From positions 248,001 through 312,000 of the forward strand of contig NZ_JAXHLU010000001.1 in the NCBI RefSeq assembly GCF_034521915.1: DNA of 64,000 nt, in the 5' to 3' direction. Positions 8,211-17,690 of this stretch are shown here, piece after piece. Both the position numbers and the translations under genes were made by a program. Below the pieces are notes generated by a model that saw only the letters and a list, made by a program, of their open reading frames with translations, did not search any database and had not been told where the DNA came from. The stretch's first letter is position 1. The number at the start of each line of letters is the position of its first letter. This DNA is from Fodinibius sp034521915. Lineage in GTDB: Bacteria > Bacteroidota > Rhodothermia > Balneolales > Balneolaceae.

Positions 8211-10360
8211 TGCTCACCGTTTTCATTAGTAAGCAGCAAGCTTCCGCTTCCCGTTTGTTTCTTACTTTCAAAAACAACCTTAAACTCTGCTCCCTTATCA
8301 GAGGTATAAAAAAGTTCTCCTTCAAGCTGATTGGTCAAAGTTTCTATTAAATTCATACCAATTGAAGCGTGGTCTTCCACCAAAAAATCTTCCGGTAATC
8401 CTTTGCCATTATCACGTACAACGATAGAAATCTCCTGATTGGATTCCCTAAGCAGAATCTCTATTGTCCCCTTCTGATCGTCATCAAATGCATGCTTATA
8501 GGCATTTGTTACCAGCTCGTTGATGAGAATTGCAGTTGGTATAGCCTGATTTATGTCGAGCAGAACATCCCCGGTATCTACCTCTACATCAATATGCTGA
8601 TGATTAAATGGCAGCGTGTTTTTAATCGTATCAATCAATTTAGATATATATTCCTCAAACGAGATATCAACAAAATTCTCTGACTGATACAACAGCTCAT
8701 GCACAATACCGATTGACTGTATCCGCAGCTGTCCATCATTCAAGGCATTTCTTATTTCCTCATTATCCGCCTCAAATGCCTGAAGCTGTAGCATCCCCGA
8801 AATAATAGCCAGGTTATTTTTCACCCGGTGATGAATCTCCTCTAACAACACTTGCTTTTCTTTAACCGACTGCTTTAACTGCTCCTGATATTTCTTCTGC
8901 TCGGTAATATCCACGTAAATACCAAAGCCGGCAATGGCCTCATCATCTAAATAAACGGGAATAGCTCCTAATAAAAGATTAAGTTTTTCTCCCTGCTTAT
9001 TATACCTGATGATATCAGTATAAAACTTATCCTCCTCAAATCCCTCGTCAGGCATTCTTGGCACAATTTGATCATCCTCCTCACCAACGATTATTTCATC
9101 AATATCCTCATTCAGGAGCTCATTTTCGGTATAACCAAAAAGTTCTTCAAAACTTTTATTTACTTTTTGCACCCTGTTCTTGGTATCGATCATTACCATG
9201 GCACCGGGCGCTTTAAGAAACAGCTTTCTAAATAACTCCTCGCTTTTTCTAAGTTTCTCCTGCGCTTTTTTCTGCTCTGTGAGATCCCGTACAATAGCCT
9301 GCACGTAAACATCGTCGACCAATTGCAGTCGATTCAAGCTTACTTCCACATCCACCGCTTTGCCATTCAACGTTTGATGCTGCCATTCAAAAACTTGGGA
9401 TATTCCTCCAAGAGCCTTCTGGATTTTTTGGTGAGCTTTAACAGACGATTTTTGTCCATCGGGCTGTAGTTCGGGCGAAAAATTAGCAGGAGATTTCCCT
9501 AAAATCTGCTCTTTTGAATGTAATCCAAAAATATTAAGCACTTGGGTATTGCATTCAATAAACTCATCACCATCCATAATAAAAATGCCGTCATTGGCAT
9601 TCTCAAACAATCGTTGATAGCGAATCTCCGCCTGTTTCTCATCGGTCACATCTTCAATAAATGTAAGAACAGAAATAAGGTCACCGCTCTCATTGCGCAT
9701 CACCGAAGTATGAACACTTAGATCTATTAAATGACCCTCGCGATGGTACATCTTAACCTCGAAGTGCGTCTTGTCGCCCTTGCCACTGATAAGGTAATTC
9801 ATATTTCTTTTAACCACACGGAGATCATCTTCAAAAAAATTAAAAACTTCGGGAGAATATCCCAGCACCAAATTTCTAGGATAACCGGTAATCTCTTTGG
9901 CTCTTTCAGACCATTCTATAATTTTAAAATCCGCATCCCATTTTATCATAGCCAGCGGACTGTGATTTACGTGATGATTCAACTCATCAAATGCCCGTTT
10001 TGCTTTCTTTTCAGCTTCCACGCGTTCTGTCACATCATGGACAAATGCCATACGGGCATTTTTGTATCCATTTTTATAGGGATGGGAAGAAACCATCACA
10101 TAAATAAGAGATCCCTCTTTCGTTTGGTGTTGGGCAACTTCAACATGATTGGATTCATTATCTTTTCGATTCTCAATAGCAAGATGTAGCTCTTCGCTGG
10201 CTTCCTTCGGGCGTATATCATGCAGATTCAAGGAATTGAGTTCATCTTTTTGAAACCCATATTTCTCAAAAAAAGCATTATTGGCTTCCAGTATATCAAG
10301 CGAATCCTTGTCATAGATAAGCACGGGGTTGGGGTTAAGATCAAAAAGTGACCGATCCAT
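8207..10360 (-). CDS. Multi-PAS sensor histidine kinase, HisKA_2 type
   Basis: This 717-residue protein has no clear membrane segment or signal peptide, so it is probably a cytoplasmic sensor. Four PAS domains follow one another (about residues 5-115, 125-240, 245-370 and 375-495), several ending in the DxTE(Q/R) PAC signature. Then comes a HisKA_2 dimerisation/phosphotransfer domain with EEIHHRVKNNLAIISG (His510/His511) and a HATPase_c domain with the N box NELVTNAYKHAF and the G boxes DNGKGLPEDF and IGMNLI. This is the LytS/Pdtas-like class whose output is often a response regulator encoded elsewhere; no regulator is adjacent. It lies 80 bases downstream of the GNAT-like gene on the same strand. 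Confidence 0.9.
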   Translation of the reverse strand: MDRSLFDLNPNPVLIYDKDSLDILEANNAFFEKYGFQKDELNSLNLHDIRPKEASEELHLAIENRKDNESNHVEVAQHQTKEGSLIYVMVSSHPYKNGYKNARMAFVHDVTERVEAEKKAKRAFDELNHHVNHSPLAMIKWDADFKIIEWSERAKEITGYPRNLVLGYSPEVFNFFEDDLRVVKRNMNYLISGKGDKTHFEVKMYHREGHLIDLSVHTSVMRNESGDLISVLTFIEDVTDEKQAEIRYQRLFENANDGIFIMDGDEFIECNTQVLNIFGLHSKEQILGKSPANFSPELQPDGQKSSVKAHQKIQKALGGISQVFEWQHQTLNGKAVDVEVSLNRLQLVDDVYVQAIVRDLTEQKKAQEKLRKSEELFRKLFLKAPGAMVMIDTKNRVQKVNKSFEELFGYTENELLNEDIDEIIVGEEDDQIVPRMPDEGFEEDKFYTDIIRYNKQGEKLNLLLGAIPVYLDDEAIAGFGIYVDITEQKKYQEQLKQSVKEKQVLLEEIHHRVKNNLAIISGMLQLQAFEADNEEIRNALNDGQLRIQSIGIVHELLYQSENFVDISFEEYISKLIDTIKNTLPFNHQHIDVEVDTGDVLLDINQAIPTAILINELVTNAYKHAFDDDQKGTIEILLRESNQEISIVVRDNGKGLPEDFLVEDHASIGMNLIETLTNQLEGELFYTSDKGAEFKVVFESKKQTGSGSLLLTNENGEH

Positions 10361-10440
10361 AGATGATATTTGACTTGTCCTTCTATTTTATGCTAAGGGT
10401 AACTGATCAATCTATCTAATTCAAGTTTTGTGAACTTAAA

Positions 10441-11583
10441 TTAAAACTCCCACTTATAGGTTCGATGTGTTTTATGATGGAAACATCCCAAAGCCTCCAA
10501 GCTGCGCTGCATCAACCAGTTACTCTCGCTTACCCAGGCTCCTTCCAAATATTGAAGGGAGGGCGCTGCTTCTTTAGTAAACTGAATACCGCGGGTAAAT
10601 GTGAGTGCCTCTAAGCCTATCTTGCGATATTGTGGGCGGGTGCCGTAAACAAGCGTTCTTAAATGCCGTGCCCTACGTTTAAACCATAGCAGTTTGGGAT
10701 AGTGCCACCAGCGCAATTTTCCCCCTGTTTCTTTTGACAACTCATTGAGATCTGGTACACAAACTATAAACGAGGCCGGTTCCCCATCCACAAAAGCAAT
10801 AAGCACGCTCTCAGGAATTAAGACCGGCTTAAGTTTCTGAATCATTGCCTCAACGGTATCCTGGGTGAGCTCGGTAAACTCCGTTTCGCGCTCCGTAATA
10901 TCCTGCTGGCTCCAGGCTTCGTTATAAATTTGACGCATATATTCCGCATCGCGATAAATGTTTTTCTTATCTATAGAACGCAAGGTCACATCTGATCTGG
11001 CTTCAATACGATTTGTTATTCGTTTCATACGATCCGGTATGGGCTGATCAAAGTTACGCTTATAACTCCAGTGATCGTCGAGTTTTTCCGCGCCGGTCTG
11101 TTCCAGAAATTCTTTGTAATACGGTGGATGATAAAACATCCCGTAAATGGGAGGTTCTTCATAGTTTTCCACCAGCAATCCCCAATAGATATCATTTTCG
11201 CCAAAATTAATAGGTCCGCGCATAGCATTATATCCGCGTTCCTGATGCCAGTCTGCAGCAAAATTTATTATTTCTTCTGCAATTTTCGGATCATCCCGCA
11301 TTTCTATAAATCCCATCCCTCCCATAGTAGGATCGAGCACTTTATCGCGCTCCGGCGTATTCATCACTGCAAAACGTCCTACGACTTCATTGTCCTCTTT
11401 CACGAGAAATCGCTCGCACTCTCCTTTGTCAAAAAATACATTTTCGTCACGATCAAAAATACTCTCTATTTCAGAACGGAATGGCGGTGCCCAATGGGGA
11501 TAGTTTTTATAAATTCGAAATGGCAACTGATGGAATGCATCAATCTGTTGGGATGTACTTACCAATTCAAAGTTATAAGCCAT
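10441..11583 (-). CDS. GNAT-like acetyltransferase-fold protein of unknown substrate
   Basis: This soluble 380-residue protein resembles the long GNAT-related family of E. coli YghO-like proteins. The N-terminal half contains FRIYKNYPHWAPPF and ERFLVKEDNEVVGRFAVMN, the latter a beta-hairpin typical of GNAT N-terminal strands. The C-terminal half has an RALGL-like segment (YRKIGLEALTFTRGIQF) and ends with the strand SNWLMQRSLEALGCFHHKTHRTYKWEF (SNWLMQRSLEALGC quoted), similar to GNAT C-terminal regions. Substrate and partners are unknown. It begins with ATG at 11583, is divergent from the next gene on the plus strand and precedes the histidine kinase gene. Confidence 0.7.
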   Translation of the reverse strand: MAYNFELVSTSQQIDAFHQLPFRIYKNYPHWAPPFRSEIESIFDRDENVFFDKGECERFLVKEDNEVVGRFAVMNTPERDKVLDPTMGGMGFIEMRDDPKIAEEIINFAADWHQERGYNAMRGPINFGENDIYWGLLVENYEEPPIYGMFYHPPYYKEFLEQTGAEKLDDHWSYKRNFDQPIPDRMKRITNRIEARSDVTLRSIDKKNIYRDAEYMRQIYNEAWSQQDITERETEFTELTQDTVEAMIQKLKPVLIPESVLIAFVDGEPASFIVCVPDLNELSKETGGKLRWWHYPKLLWFKRRARHLRTLVYGTRPQYRKIGLEALTFTRGIQFTKEAAPSLQYLEGAWVSESNWLMQRSLEALGCFHHKTHRTYKWEF

Positions 11584-11713
11584 TTTCAGGGAGGTCGCTA
11601 CGTTTAAAATCTAATCTTACGATTCCTCTAAATCGGGTAATTATTCATAGATTTCCAATGGAATAACACCTATTATTAGAGGGCAAAATGCCAACTTAAT
11701 ATCGACAACTGGC

Positions 11714-12671
11714 TTGAAGGAACAAAAGAAAAAACGGCTGATAGCAATTCTGTTATTAGTATCGTGTTTTATAAGCGGATTCATCCTCTTTTCTACCTCT
11801 GATAAAAACTCAAAACGACTTTCATCACTGACCGAAGCTGATTCACTCATTCAGCAACAGTTTTCAAGTTTTAATATCTCAGAAGATCAGATATCTGTTT
11901 CCACTACTCAAGTAGACTCAAATTTTTCTCGTAAAACATATTATGTGGGGCTGCCTTACCGATTTCTCAAAAACCCAGTTTCATGCCGAGCTCAATAATG
12001 CCCTTTATCCATTTGGAATACAAACTCCGGCTCGGGTCACCTTTCCTCAGAAAAATGTAGATATTCAATTATCATATAAGGAGACCGTAATCCGGACGAT
12101 TTCACTGCAAACCGATCCCAAACTCTCGCTGCAACAAAATGATATCAGCCTTCTGTTAAGTTTTGATGAGATACCCGAATCGCAACTCATATCACAACTG
12201 AATACTCTTGCCGAACCCATTCCCCTGGTGCTAAAAATTGAACAACCAATGCAGGTTCAGACGTTAAAAAAAGAACTCAATGGGAAATACCCCTCTGTTA
12301 TTTTTTGGTTTCAAAACAAGAATGGGAATGATCTGATCAAAACAAATCCACAGGCAGCACGTGCCCGACTGGATCGTCTACAGGATATCTCTCCCAATTC
12401 CAGGGTTTTAATTACTCAAAATGATGCTTCTTCGTTATTAGAAAATTTTAGCAGGCTTACATTTGTCGATGCCTCAAATGCCCAGCTACTGCATGAACAG
12501 TTGGGGAAAAAAGTATTCTATGAAGAACTTACGCTATTACAATCCAATACTCAGTCTTACTTAGCGTTAATTACCGGAACGGAAACAACGGTTGAATGGC
12601 TGATAGAGAAATTACCTGACCTTAAAAAAGCAGGTGCTCGTATCATTCCACCGCCAAAAATGAATTTATAG
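11714..12671 (+). pseudogene. Frameshifted membrane-anchored protein of unknown function
   Basis: Two overlapping frames (11714-11998 and 11943-12671) make one protein of about 318 residues if a single base is removed near 11970, where CGATTTCTCAAA would read CGATTTTCAAAA. The joined product has an N-terminal signal anchor (KKRLIAILLLVSCFISGFIL), a Ser/Gln-rich stretch and then an alpha/beta C-terminal domain ending GARIIPPPKMNL. The start is TTG at 11714. I do not recognise the family. The tight spacing to the lipase (1 base) suggests one operon. The frameshift may be a true mutation or a sequencing error; no slippery heptamer or stop-assisted site of the prfB kind is seen. Confidence 0.55.
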
Positions 12672-12672
12672 C

Positions 12673-13533
12673 ATGATTGATCGTCTTGATACTGACAAAT
12701 GGCTGAAACGCTTTGAACTTAACCAATTTCCCGAACCCAAAATTGTGCAACTTAAACATCCGGTGTTGCTCTGTCACGGGTATGGAGCCATCGCATCACT
12801 TGTTAAACCATCGCCGCTTTATGATGTAGCACTACTTCTTCGATCACACAATGTACTCGCATATGCCCCTAACATTGTTCCTTATGCCAAAATTGAAACC
12901 CGGGCAAATGGTTGGGTTAAACTCATCAAAGAACTCACCGGAAATATTCCCAGTGGTAAAGTCAATATTATAGCTCACAGCATGGGCGGACTTGATATGC
13001 GCTATGCCCTTTCGAACCTGGATGTTGCACCACATGTAGCTTCGTTTACTACAATAAGCACGCCACATCATGGAACCAGCCTGGCCGAACTTACCTTAAA
13101 AACTCCCGATGCAATTCGTGATAAACTGGCAGATTTCCTCGATTGGATGGGAGATCGTATCTTTCCTCATACAAAAAGTGATTCAGTAGCATCGGCGGCA
13201 CAGCTGACCCGTGAATATGTGACAGAGGTTTTTAATCCCGCAACACCAGACGTTGACAACATTCCCTATTACTCCTATACCTCGGCAGTGGGTAAAGGCA
13301 CCAGCGAACCCATCCGGGTAATTACGCGATATCAAAACATGCATATTTTCAAAGAGGAGGGGCCCAATGACGGGATGGTATCAGTAGAAAGTGCCAAATG
13401 GGGCGAACATATTAAAACCTCTAATCTCTCTCACCTGGAGCAAATGAACTTGCGCGTCAAAGATGATCGCGAAGCGCTATACCATTCTTTTTGGTTAGAT
13501 GTGGTTAAAATGCTCGAAGCCAAAGGACATTAA
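12673..13533 (+). CDS. Alpha/beta-hydrolase lipase/esterase
   Basis: This 286-residue protein is related to triacylglycerol lipases. It shows the oxyanion-hole segment HPVLLCHGYGA, the nucleophile elbow VNIIAHSMGGLDMRYAL (Ser at about residue 103), and TISTPHHGTSLAEL, typical of bacterial family I lipases. A probable acidic residue lies in GPNDGMVSVESAKWG and a catalytic His in the following LSHLEQMNL. No signal peptide is seen, so it may act inside the cell. It starts 1 base after the preceding membrane-anchored protein frame and is probably co-transcribed with it. The downstream gene is convergent, with stop codons only 2 bases apart. Confidence 0.85.
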   Translation: MIDRLDTDKWLKRFELNQFPEPKIVQLKHPVLLCHGYGAIASLVKPSPLYDVALLLRSHNVLAYAPNIVPYAKIETRANGWVKLIKELTGNIPSGKVNIIAHSMGGLDMRYALSNLDVAPHVASFTTISTPHHGTSLAELTLKTPDAIRDKLADFLDWMGDRIFPHTKSDSVASAAQLTREYVTEVFNPATPDVDNIPYYSYTSAVGKGTSEPIRVITRYQNMHIFKEEGPNDGMVSVESAKWGEHIKTSNLSHLEQMNLRVKDDREALYHSFWLDVVKMLEAKGH

Positions 13534-13535
13534 TC

Positions 13536-14303
13536 TTACAGCTCAATATCTTCTTTTTGTTTGAGCAGGGTATAAGCCGTCATATCATATTGGATAGGCG
13601 TTAATGAGGCGTAGCCTTTTTCCAACACGTTAACATCCAGATCGTCTCCTTCATCAAGCAGCTTTAACGTACCGGTCATCCAGTAATACGATCTGTTGTT
13701 CGGATCAACGCGGCCTTCAAACTCTTCCACATAACGACTATTCGCCTGGCGCGCCCACTTTATGCCTTTAAGTGGTCCCGCAGGTACGTTTAGATTCATT
13801 GTAATTCCTTTGGGAAGTCCCTCGCTGAGTACATATCCAATTACTTTACGCGCCGCATCTTTAGCACCGGATAAATCCGCATCTTCATCATAATCTGTAC
13901 AGCTTACCGCTATCGAGGGATACCCTAAAATGGTCCCTTCCGTGGCAGCACTTACCGTTCCCGAATACAAAATATTAATCCCGGCATTGCTACCGTGATT
14001 AATCCCACTGACAACTAAATCCGGCTTACGTTGCATCAGCTGATCATGGGCCAATTTAACCGAATCAGCCGGAGTACCCGTTACCGCCTGTCCGTTAAAA
14101 CGACCATCAATTTGAAAAGAGCGCGAACGGAGCGGCGTGTTTACGGTGACGGCGTGCCCTACCGCACTTTGTTGACGATCGGGAGCAATAATTTCCACAT
14201 CGCCAAACTCGTCGGCAACTTGGGCAAGGGCTCGTATACCCGGAGAAAAGATGCCATCATCATTACAAACTAAAATTACCGGATTCTTATCGGATGTACT
14301 CAT
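13536..14303 (-). CDS. surE: 5'/3'-nucleotidase SurE
   Basis: This metal-dependent survival-protein E nucleotidase (255 residues) hydrolyses nucleoside monophosphates. The N-terminal metal site ILVCNDDGIFSPGIRAL has the DD pair. The second metal/substrate region DLVVSGINHGSNAGINILYSGTVSAATEG (in part: SGINHGSNAGINILYSGTV) is intact. Length is normal for the family. It lies 12 bases downstream of panB on the same strand, in a cluster of housekeeping genes, and converges on the lipase gene. Confidence 0.94.
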   Translation of the reverse strand: MSTSDKNPVILVCNDDGIFSPGIRALAQVADEFGDVEIIAPDRQQSAVGHAVTVNTPLRSRSFQIDGRFNGQAVTGTPADSVKLAHDQLMQRKPDLVVSGINHGSNAGINILYSGTVSAATEGTILGYPSIAVSCTDYDEDADLSGAKDAARKVIGYVLSEGLPKGITMNLNVPAGPLKGIKWARQANSRYVEEFEGRVDPNNRSYYWMTGTLKLLDEGDDLDVNVLEKGYASLTPIQYDMTAYTLLKQKEDIEL

Positions 14304-14315
14304 AGATAAAGTCAG

Positions 14316-15143
14316 TTAATCGTATTGTTCATTTTCATTCGGAAAATCACCGGATTTTATATCCGTAATATAACGCTTAACTGCATTCGTCATCGATGAA
14401 TGCATGTCATCATATCGGCGAAGAAATCGCGGTTTAAATTCCTTGTTAAGCCCAAGCATATCATGGGTAACCAGCACTTGCCCGTCACAGTTAGGTCCGG
14501 CCCCAATACCAATAGTTGGAATAGCAACCGAATCCGTTACTTTAGCTGCAAGTTCAGCGGGAATTTTTTCTAATACTATTGAAAAACAACCGGCCTCTTC
14601 TAATCGCTTCGCATCTTCTACAAGTTGGTTGGCCTCAGCTTCCTCTTTTGCACGCACCTTATAGGTACCAAATTTATAAATACTCTGAGGTGTGAGCCCT
14701 AAATGCCCCATTACCGGGATGCCGGCATCTACAATTTTTGCAATCGTCTTTGCAACTGATTTACCACCCTCTAACTTTACTCCATGGGCACCGGCCTCTT
14801 TCATCATGCGGCCGGCATTTTCGAGCGCTTCTTCGGCTGTCACCTGGTAACTCATAAAGGGCATATCAGCAATAACAAGCGCCGTTTCTACGCCCCGAAC
14901 CACACACGAGGCATGATAGATCATGTGATCCATCGTCATTGGTACCGTGGTTTCATAACCCGCCATCACATTGCTGGCAGAATCACCGACCAGAATCACA
15001 TCTATTCCCGCCTGATCAACAATACGTGCCATGGTATAATCATAGGCAGTGAGCATGCTAATCTTTTCAGATTGCTGCTTCATTTCTACGACAGTCTGGG
15101 TAGTAACTTTTTTAGGACGATCTGAAGATTGTTGAGTACTCAT
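14316..15143 (-). CDS. panB: 3-methyl-2-oxobutanoate hydroxymethyltransferase
   Basis: PanB makes ketopantoate from 2-oxoisovalerate and methylene-tetrahydrofolate, the first committed step of pantothenate synthesis. The 275-residue protein shows MLTAYDYTMARIVDQAGIDVILVGDS (in part: MLTAYDYTMARIVDQAG) with the metal-binding Asp, GYETTVPMTMDHMIYH, the GAHGVKLEGG substrate region and IGIGAGPNCDGQVLV. Its ATG (15143) directly abuts the fabZ stop codon, so the two are translationally coupled. It works in the same pathway as CoaBC, encoded about 7 kb away. Confidence 0.95.
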   Translation of the reverse strand: MSTQQSSDRPKKVTTQTVVEMKQQSEKISMLTAYDYTMARIVDQAGIDVILVGDSASNVMAGYETTVPMTMDHMIYHASCVVRGVETALVIADMPFMSYQVTAEEALENAGRMMKEAGAHGVKLEGGKSVAKTIAKIVDAGIPVMGHLGLTPQSIYKFGTYKVRAKEEAEANQLVEDAKRLEEAGCFSIVLEKIPAELAAKVTDSVAIPTIGIGAGPNCDGQVLVTHDMLGLNKEFKPRFLRRYDDMHSSMTNAVKRYITDIKSGDFPNENEQYD

Positions 15144-15587
15144 TTATTCTTCGCTTGGAACTATGGCCGCAGTGGCATCCAATTCACAGACAACATTATC
15201 ATCAACACGAGCTTCTGCTGTCATATTATAAAAGTTACGCTTTTCCTGAACCAATTTTACTTCCATCCTGAGCTGATCACCGGGCACTACCGATTTACGA
15301 AATTTTGCCCTGTTAATCCCCGTAAATACCGGAATATAGTCTTCCGGATTATCAATATGAGAGTGCATCAACATCAAACAGCCACTTTGAGCAATAGCTT
15401 CTACCTGAAGTACACCCGGCATAATGGGCCGATTGGGAAAGTGACCGTTAAAAAAATCCTCGTTGGCTGTTACATTTTTTATGGATAGAATACGTCCCTC
15501 TTCAACTTCTAACACGCGGTCAACCAGTAAAAATGGATACCGGTGTGGAATTAGCTCTTTGATTTCATCAATTGTTAGCTGGTCCAT
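15144..15587 (-). CDS. fabZ: 3-hydroxyacyl-ACP dehydratase FabZ
   Basis: This 147-residue hotdog-fold dehydratase acts in fatty acid elongation. It carries IKELIPHRYPFLLVDRVLEV with the catalytic His, the FNGHFPNRPIMPGVLQVEAIAQ helix with the catalytic acid (here in MPGVLQVEA), and a normal C-terminus. In many Bacteroidota FabZ is fused to LpxC; here it stands alone, as in Balneolota and Rhodothermota. Its stop codon touches the panB start. Confidence 0.94.
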   Translation of the reverse strand: MDQLTIDEIKELIPHRYPFLLVDRVLEVEEGRILSIKNVTANEDFFNGHFPNRPIMPGVLQVEAIAQSGCLMLMHSHIDNPEDYIPVFTGINRAKFRKSVVPGDQLRMEVKLVQEKRNFYNMTAEARVDDNVVCELDATAAIVPSEE

Positions 15588-15628
15588 AGTCTCGTAATAT
15601 TTTTTAAAAGTATAATAATATAAATGAT

Positions 15629-16318
15629 TTATTCTACGGTACCCACATAAACGTAGGCGATTCCACCTGTTAATTTTTCAAAAAAATGTGAAGAAAATGA
15701 TCCTGCTTCTTCCATCAGCGCTATAAAGTCATTTCCTGCGGGAAATTCAGCACTTGTTCGGGGCAGATAGGTATAGGCCTCTCTATTACCGCTTATCCAC
15801 CCTCCTAATGTAGGCATAATATATTGGCTATATAACTCATACGGATATTTAAGCAATCCTTTAGGTTGCCCGAATTCTAAGACCACCACCTTTCCACCCG
15901 GAACTACAACTCGCGCCATCTCTTTTAGGGCTTGTACAGGATCATCAACATTGCGAATTCCAAAAGCAATACTTGAAATATCAAAAATATTATCCTCATA
16001 AGGCAAGTCCATGGCATCGGCCACCTCAAAATCGACGACCAAATTATTTTCTTTCGCCTTAGCGGGAGCATGTTCTATCATCTCAGCACAAAAATCGGTA
16101 CCCAGCACATAGCCTTCATCACCGACCGCCTCCTTAAACTCTAATGCCAGATCACCAGTTCCCGTAGCACAATCCAGCACCCGATCACCGACCTTAGCTC
16201 CGCTAAGAGATACTGTATGATCTCTCCATATATGATGGATGCCAAATGACAGGATAGTGTTCACCCGATCATAATCATCGGCAATATCGGCAAACATTTT
16301 TCGAACTTTCTCACTCAT
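15629..16318 (-). CDS. ubiE: Demethylmenaquinone methyltransferase (UbiE/MenG family)
   Basis: The 229-residue SAM-dependent enzyme performs the last step of menaquinone synthesis. Motifs: MFADIADDYDRVNTILSFGIHHIWR at the N-terminus (in part: YDRVNTILSFGIHHIWR), SAM motif I VLDCATGTGDLALEF, and SSIAFGIRNVDDPVQALKEM, the UbiE signature 2. Length is standard. It lies 35 bases downstream of a phosphatase gene and 41 bases ahead of fabZ on the same strand. The menaquinone assignment is inferred from the lineage and the cytochrome b558-type SdhC. Confidence 0.93.
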   Translation of the reverse strand: MSEKVRKMFADIADDYDRVNTILSFGIHHIWRDHTVSLSGAKVGDRVLDCATGTGDLALEFKEAVGDEGYVLGTDFCAEMIEHAPAKAKENNLVVDFEVADAMDLPYEDNIFDISSIAFGIRNVDDPVQALKEMARVVVPGGKVVVLEFGQPKGLLKYPYELYSQYIMPTLGGWISGNREAYTYLPRTSAEFPAGNDFIALMEEAGSFSSHFFEKLTGGIAYVYVGTVE

Positions 16319-16353
16319 AAAACTTTATACAATTAATCAATTTCTACCTGTAG

Positions 16354-17001
16354 TTAGGATACGGCCTCTTCTTTAGATTGTACTTCGGTCAAATGATCAG
16401 TCTTGTTAATATATAGTGATTTAAACCCGGAACCATTCCACTTTAGATGGTACAGAGCCCCATTACAATGTGGAATTTCATGCATCCTGCTAAGTCCATA
16501 GCCAAGCCATTCTGATAATAAGATACGTAATAATCGGCCATGCAAAACAAACAACAAATTTTTGTGCTGATATTCTTGAAGTATCATTCTTGCTCTGTTA
16601 TCGGCACGTTTGAAAACCGCATTAGGACTCTCACCCTGATCAGAAGCAAAATCCACCGCTCCTGACTTCCACCGTTCATGGAGATGTTTCAACTCTGATT
16701 TAATCTCCGAAATGGGCTTGCCTTCCAAAATACCAAAATCCATCTCATCCAAATCACGGTAAGCCAACACATCCAAACGTTGTTGCTTAGCTATGGTCTC
16801 GGCCGTTTGTCGGGATCGCTTTAAGCTGCTGCTGAAAATTTGTTGTATTGATATATCTTGCAGATCACGAGCTATAGCTTGTGCTTGCCGAATACCTGTA
16901 TCATTCAATGATGCATCAATACCGCGCCCCTGAATTTGGTTACAGCGATTGTATTCCGTTTCTCCGTGACGAGCCAAATAAATATTTGTTTCACTGCCCA
17001 T
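16354..17001 (-). CDS. Histidine phosphatase family protein (phosphoglycerate mutase-like)
   Basis: This 215-residue member of the branch-1 histidine phosphatase superfamily has the catalytic RHG motif in IYLARHGETEYNRCNQIQGR (His11 region). It also has the second Arg/Glu block SSSLKRSRQTAETIAK, DEMDFGILEGKPI and the late His in LFVLHGRLLRILL. The substrate may be a sugar phosphate, alpha-ribazole phosphate or another phosphomonoester; sequence does not separate these. Its start is one base from the stop of the upstream membrane protein gene, so they are probably co-transcribed. Confidence 0.88.
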   Translation of the reverse strand: MGSETNIYLARHGETEYNRCNQIQGRGIDASLNDTGIRQAQAIARDLQDISIQQIFSSSLKRSRQTAETIAKQQRLDVLAYRDLDEMDFGILEGKPISEIKSELKHLHERWKSGAVDFASDQGESPNAVFKRADNRARMILQEYQHKNLLFVLHGRLLRILLSEWLGYGLSRMHEIPHCNGALYHLKWNGSGFKSLYINKTDHLTEVQSKEEAVS

Positions 17002-17002
17002 G

Positions 17003-17638
17003 TTAGCTCTTCCCCTTTTTTCTGCTTGTTGCCAGCTCTACAAATTTATCTTCCATCTGCTGTACTTCGGATGGCTGCAGGTTGTAATGCATACCGTATT
17101 TAATCAGTATCATTTTAAATACACGATCATTGAGTGTCAGCCTTTTATCAACGCCTTCATCTATTTTATCCCACAACCGTTTTAAAAGGCCCAGCTTCAT
17201 CAAAAAGAAAAATACGAGTCCGATACCGGCAGCCAAATACTGTCCGGTCATCCCTAATGCACTGATAATAACCAGTGATGTAATCAGCAAATAGCCGTCA
17301 GTATTCAATAACTTGAGTACCTTGCCTAGATAAACTGTCACAAATGCGCTTTTTGAACGATACCATAAAAAGTGAAATGCAATGGCTATCGTCACGGCAA
17401 ATATGGGATGAATCACCAGCAATAATACTAACAATAGGGTAAGCGATAGGCTGTCTGCACTGCGCACCCAGGCAATAGCTTCTTCGACCAACTTATCCAG
17501 TGGACGTTTTTCCAGCAGTCCCGGTACAAACTGCTTAATCTGATCAGTGGTAATATGAAACCAATCTCCGGTTCGAGTAACGATACCGAGTTGCGTTTCG
17601 AGAAATAGATTTTTTGCGCCGGGGTATTGATTTTTCAT
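17003..17638 (-). CDS. Conserved membrane protein of unknown function
   Basis: This 211-residue protein has an N-terminal soluble stretch of about 75 residues. Hydrophobic segments follow at roughly residues 76-105 (SLTLLLVLLLVIHPIFAV), 122-140 and 145-165. A basic and helical C-terminus ends EDKFVELATSRKKGKS. No catalytic motif is apparent and I do not recognise the family. It is encoded in a minus-strand run between comF and the histidine phosphatase; the 1-base gap to the latter suggests co-expression. Confidence 0.65.
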   Translation of the reverse strand: MKNQYPGAKNLFLETQLGIVTRTGDWFHITTDQIKQFVPGLLEKRPLDKLVEEAIAWVRSADSLSLTLLLVLLLVIHPIFAVTIAIAFHFLWYRSKSAFVTVYLGKVLKLLNTDGYLLITSLVIISALGMTGQYLAAGIGLVFFFLMKLGLLKRLWDKIDEGVDKRLTLNDRVFKMILIKYGMHYNLQPSEVQQMEDKFVELATSRKKGKS

Positions 17639-17690
17639 AAGCCGAAAAATATCCTTCTTTTTGCAAAAAACGAATTTTCAATGCGATTAA

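Noticed and set aside
11943..11998. Programmed +1 frameshift site
   Set aside because: No in-frame stop or rare codon at the shift point as in prfB, and no slippery heptamer; a simple indel is more likely.
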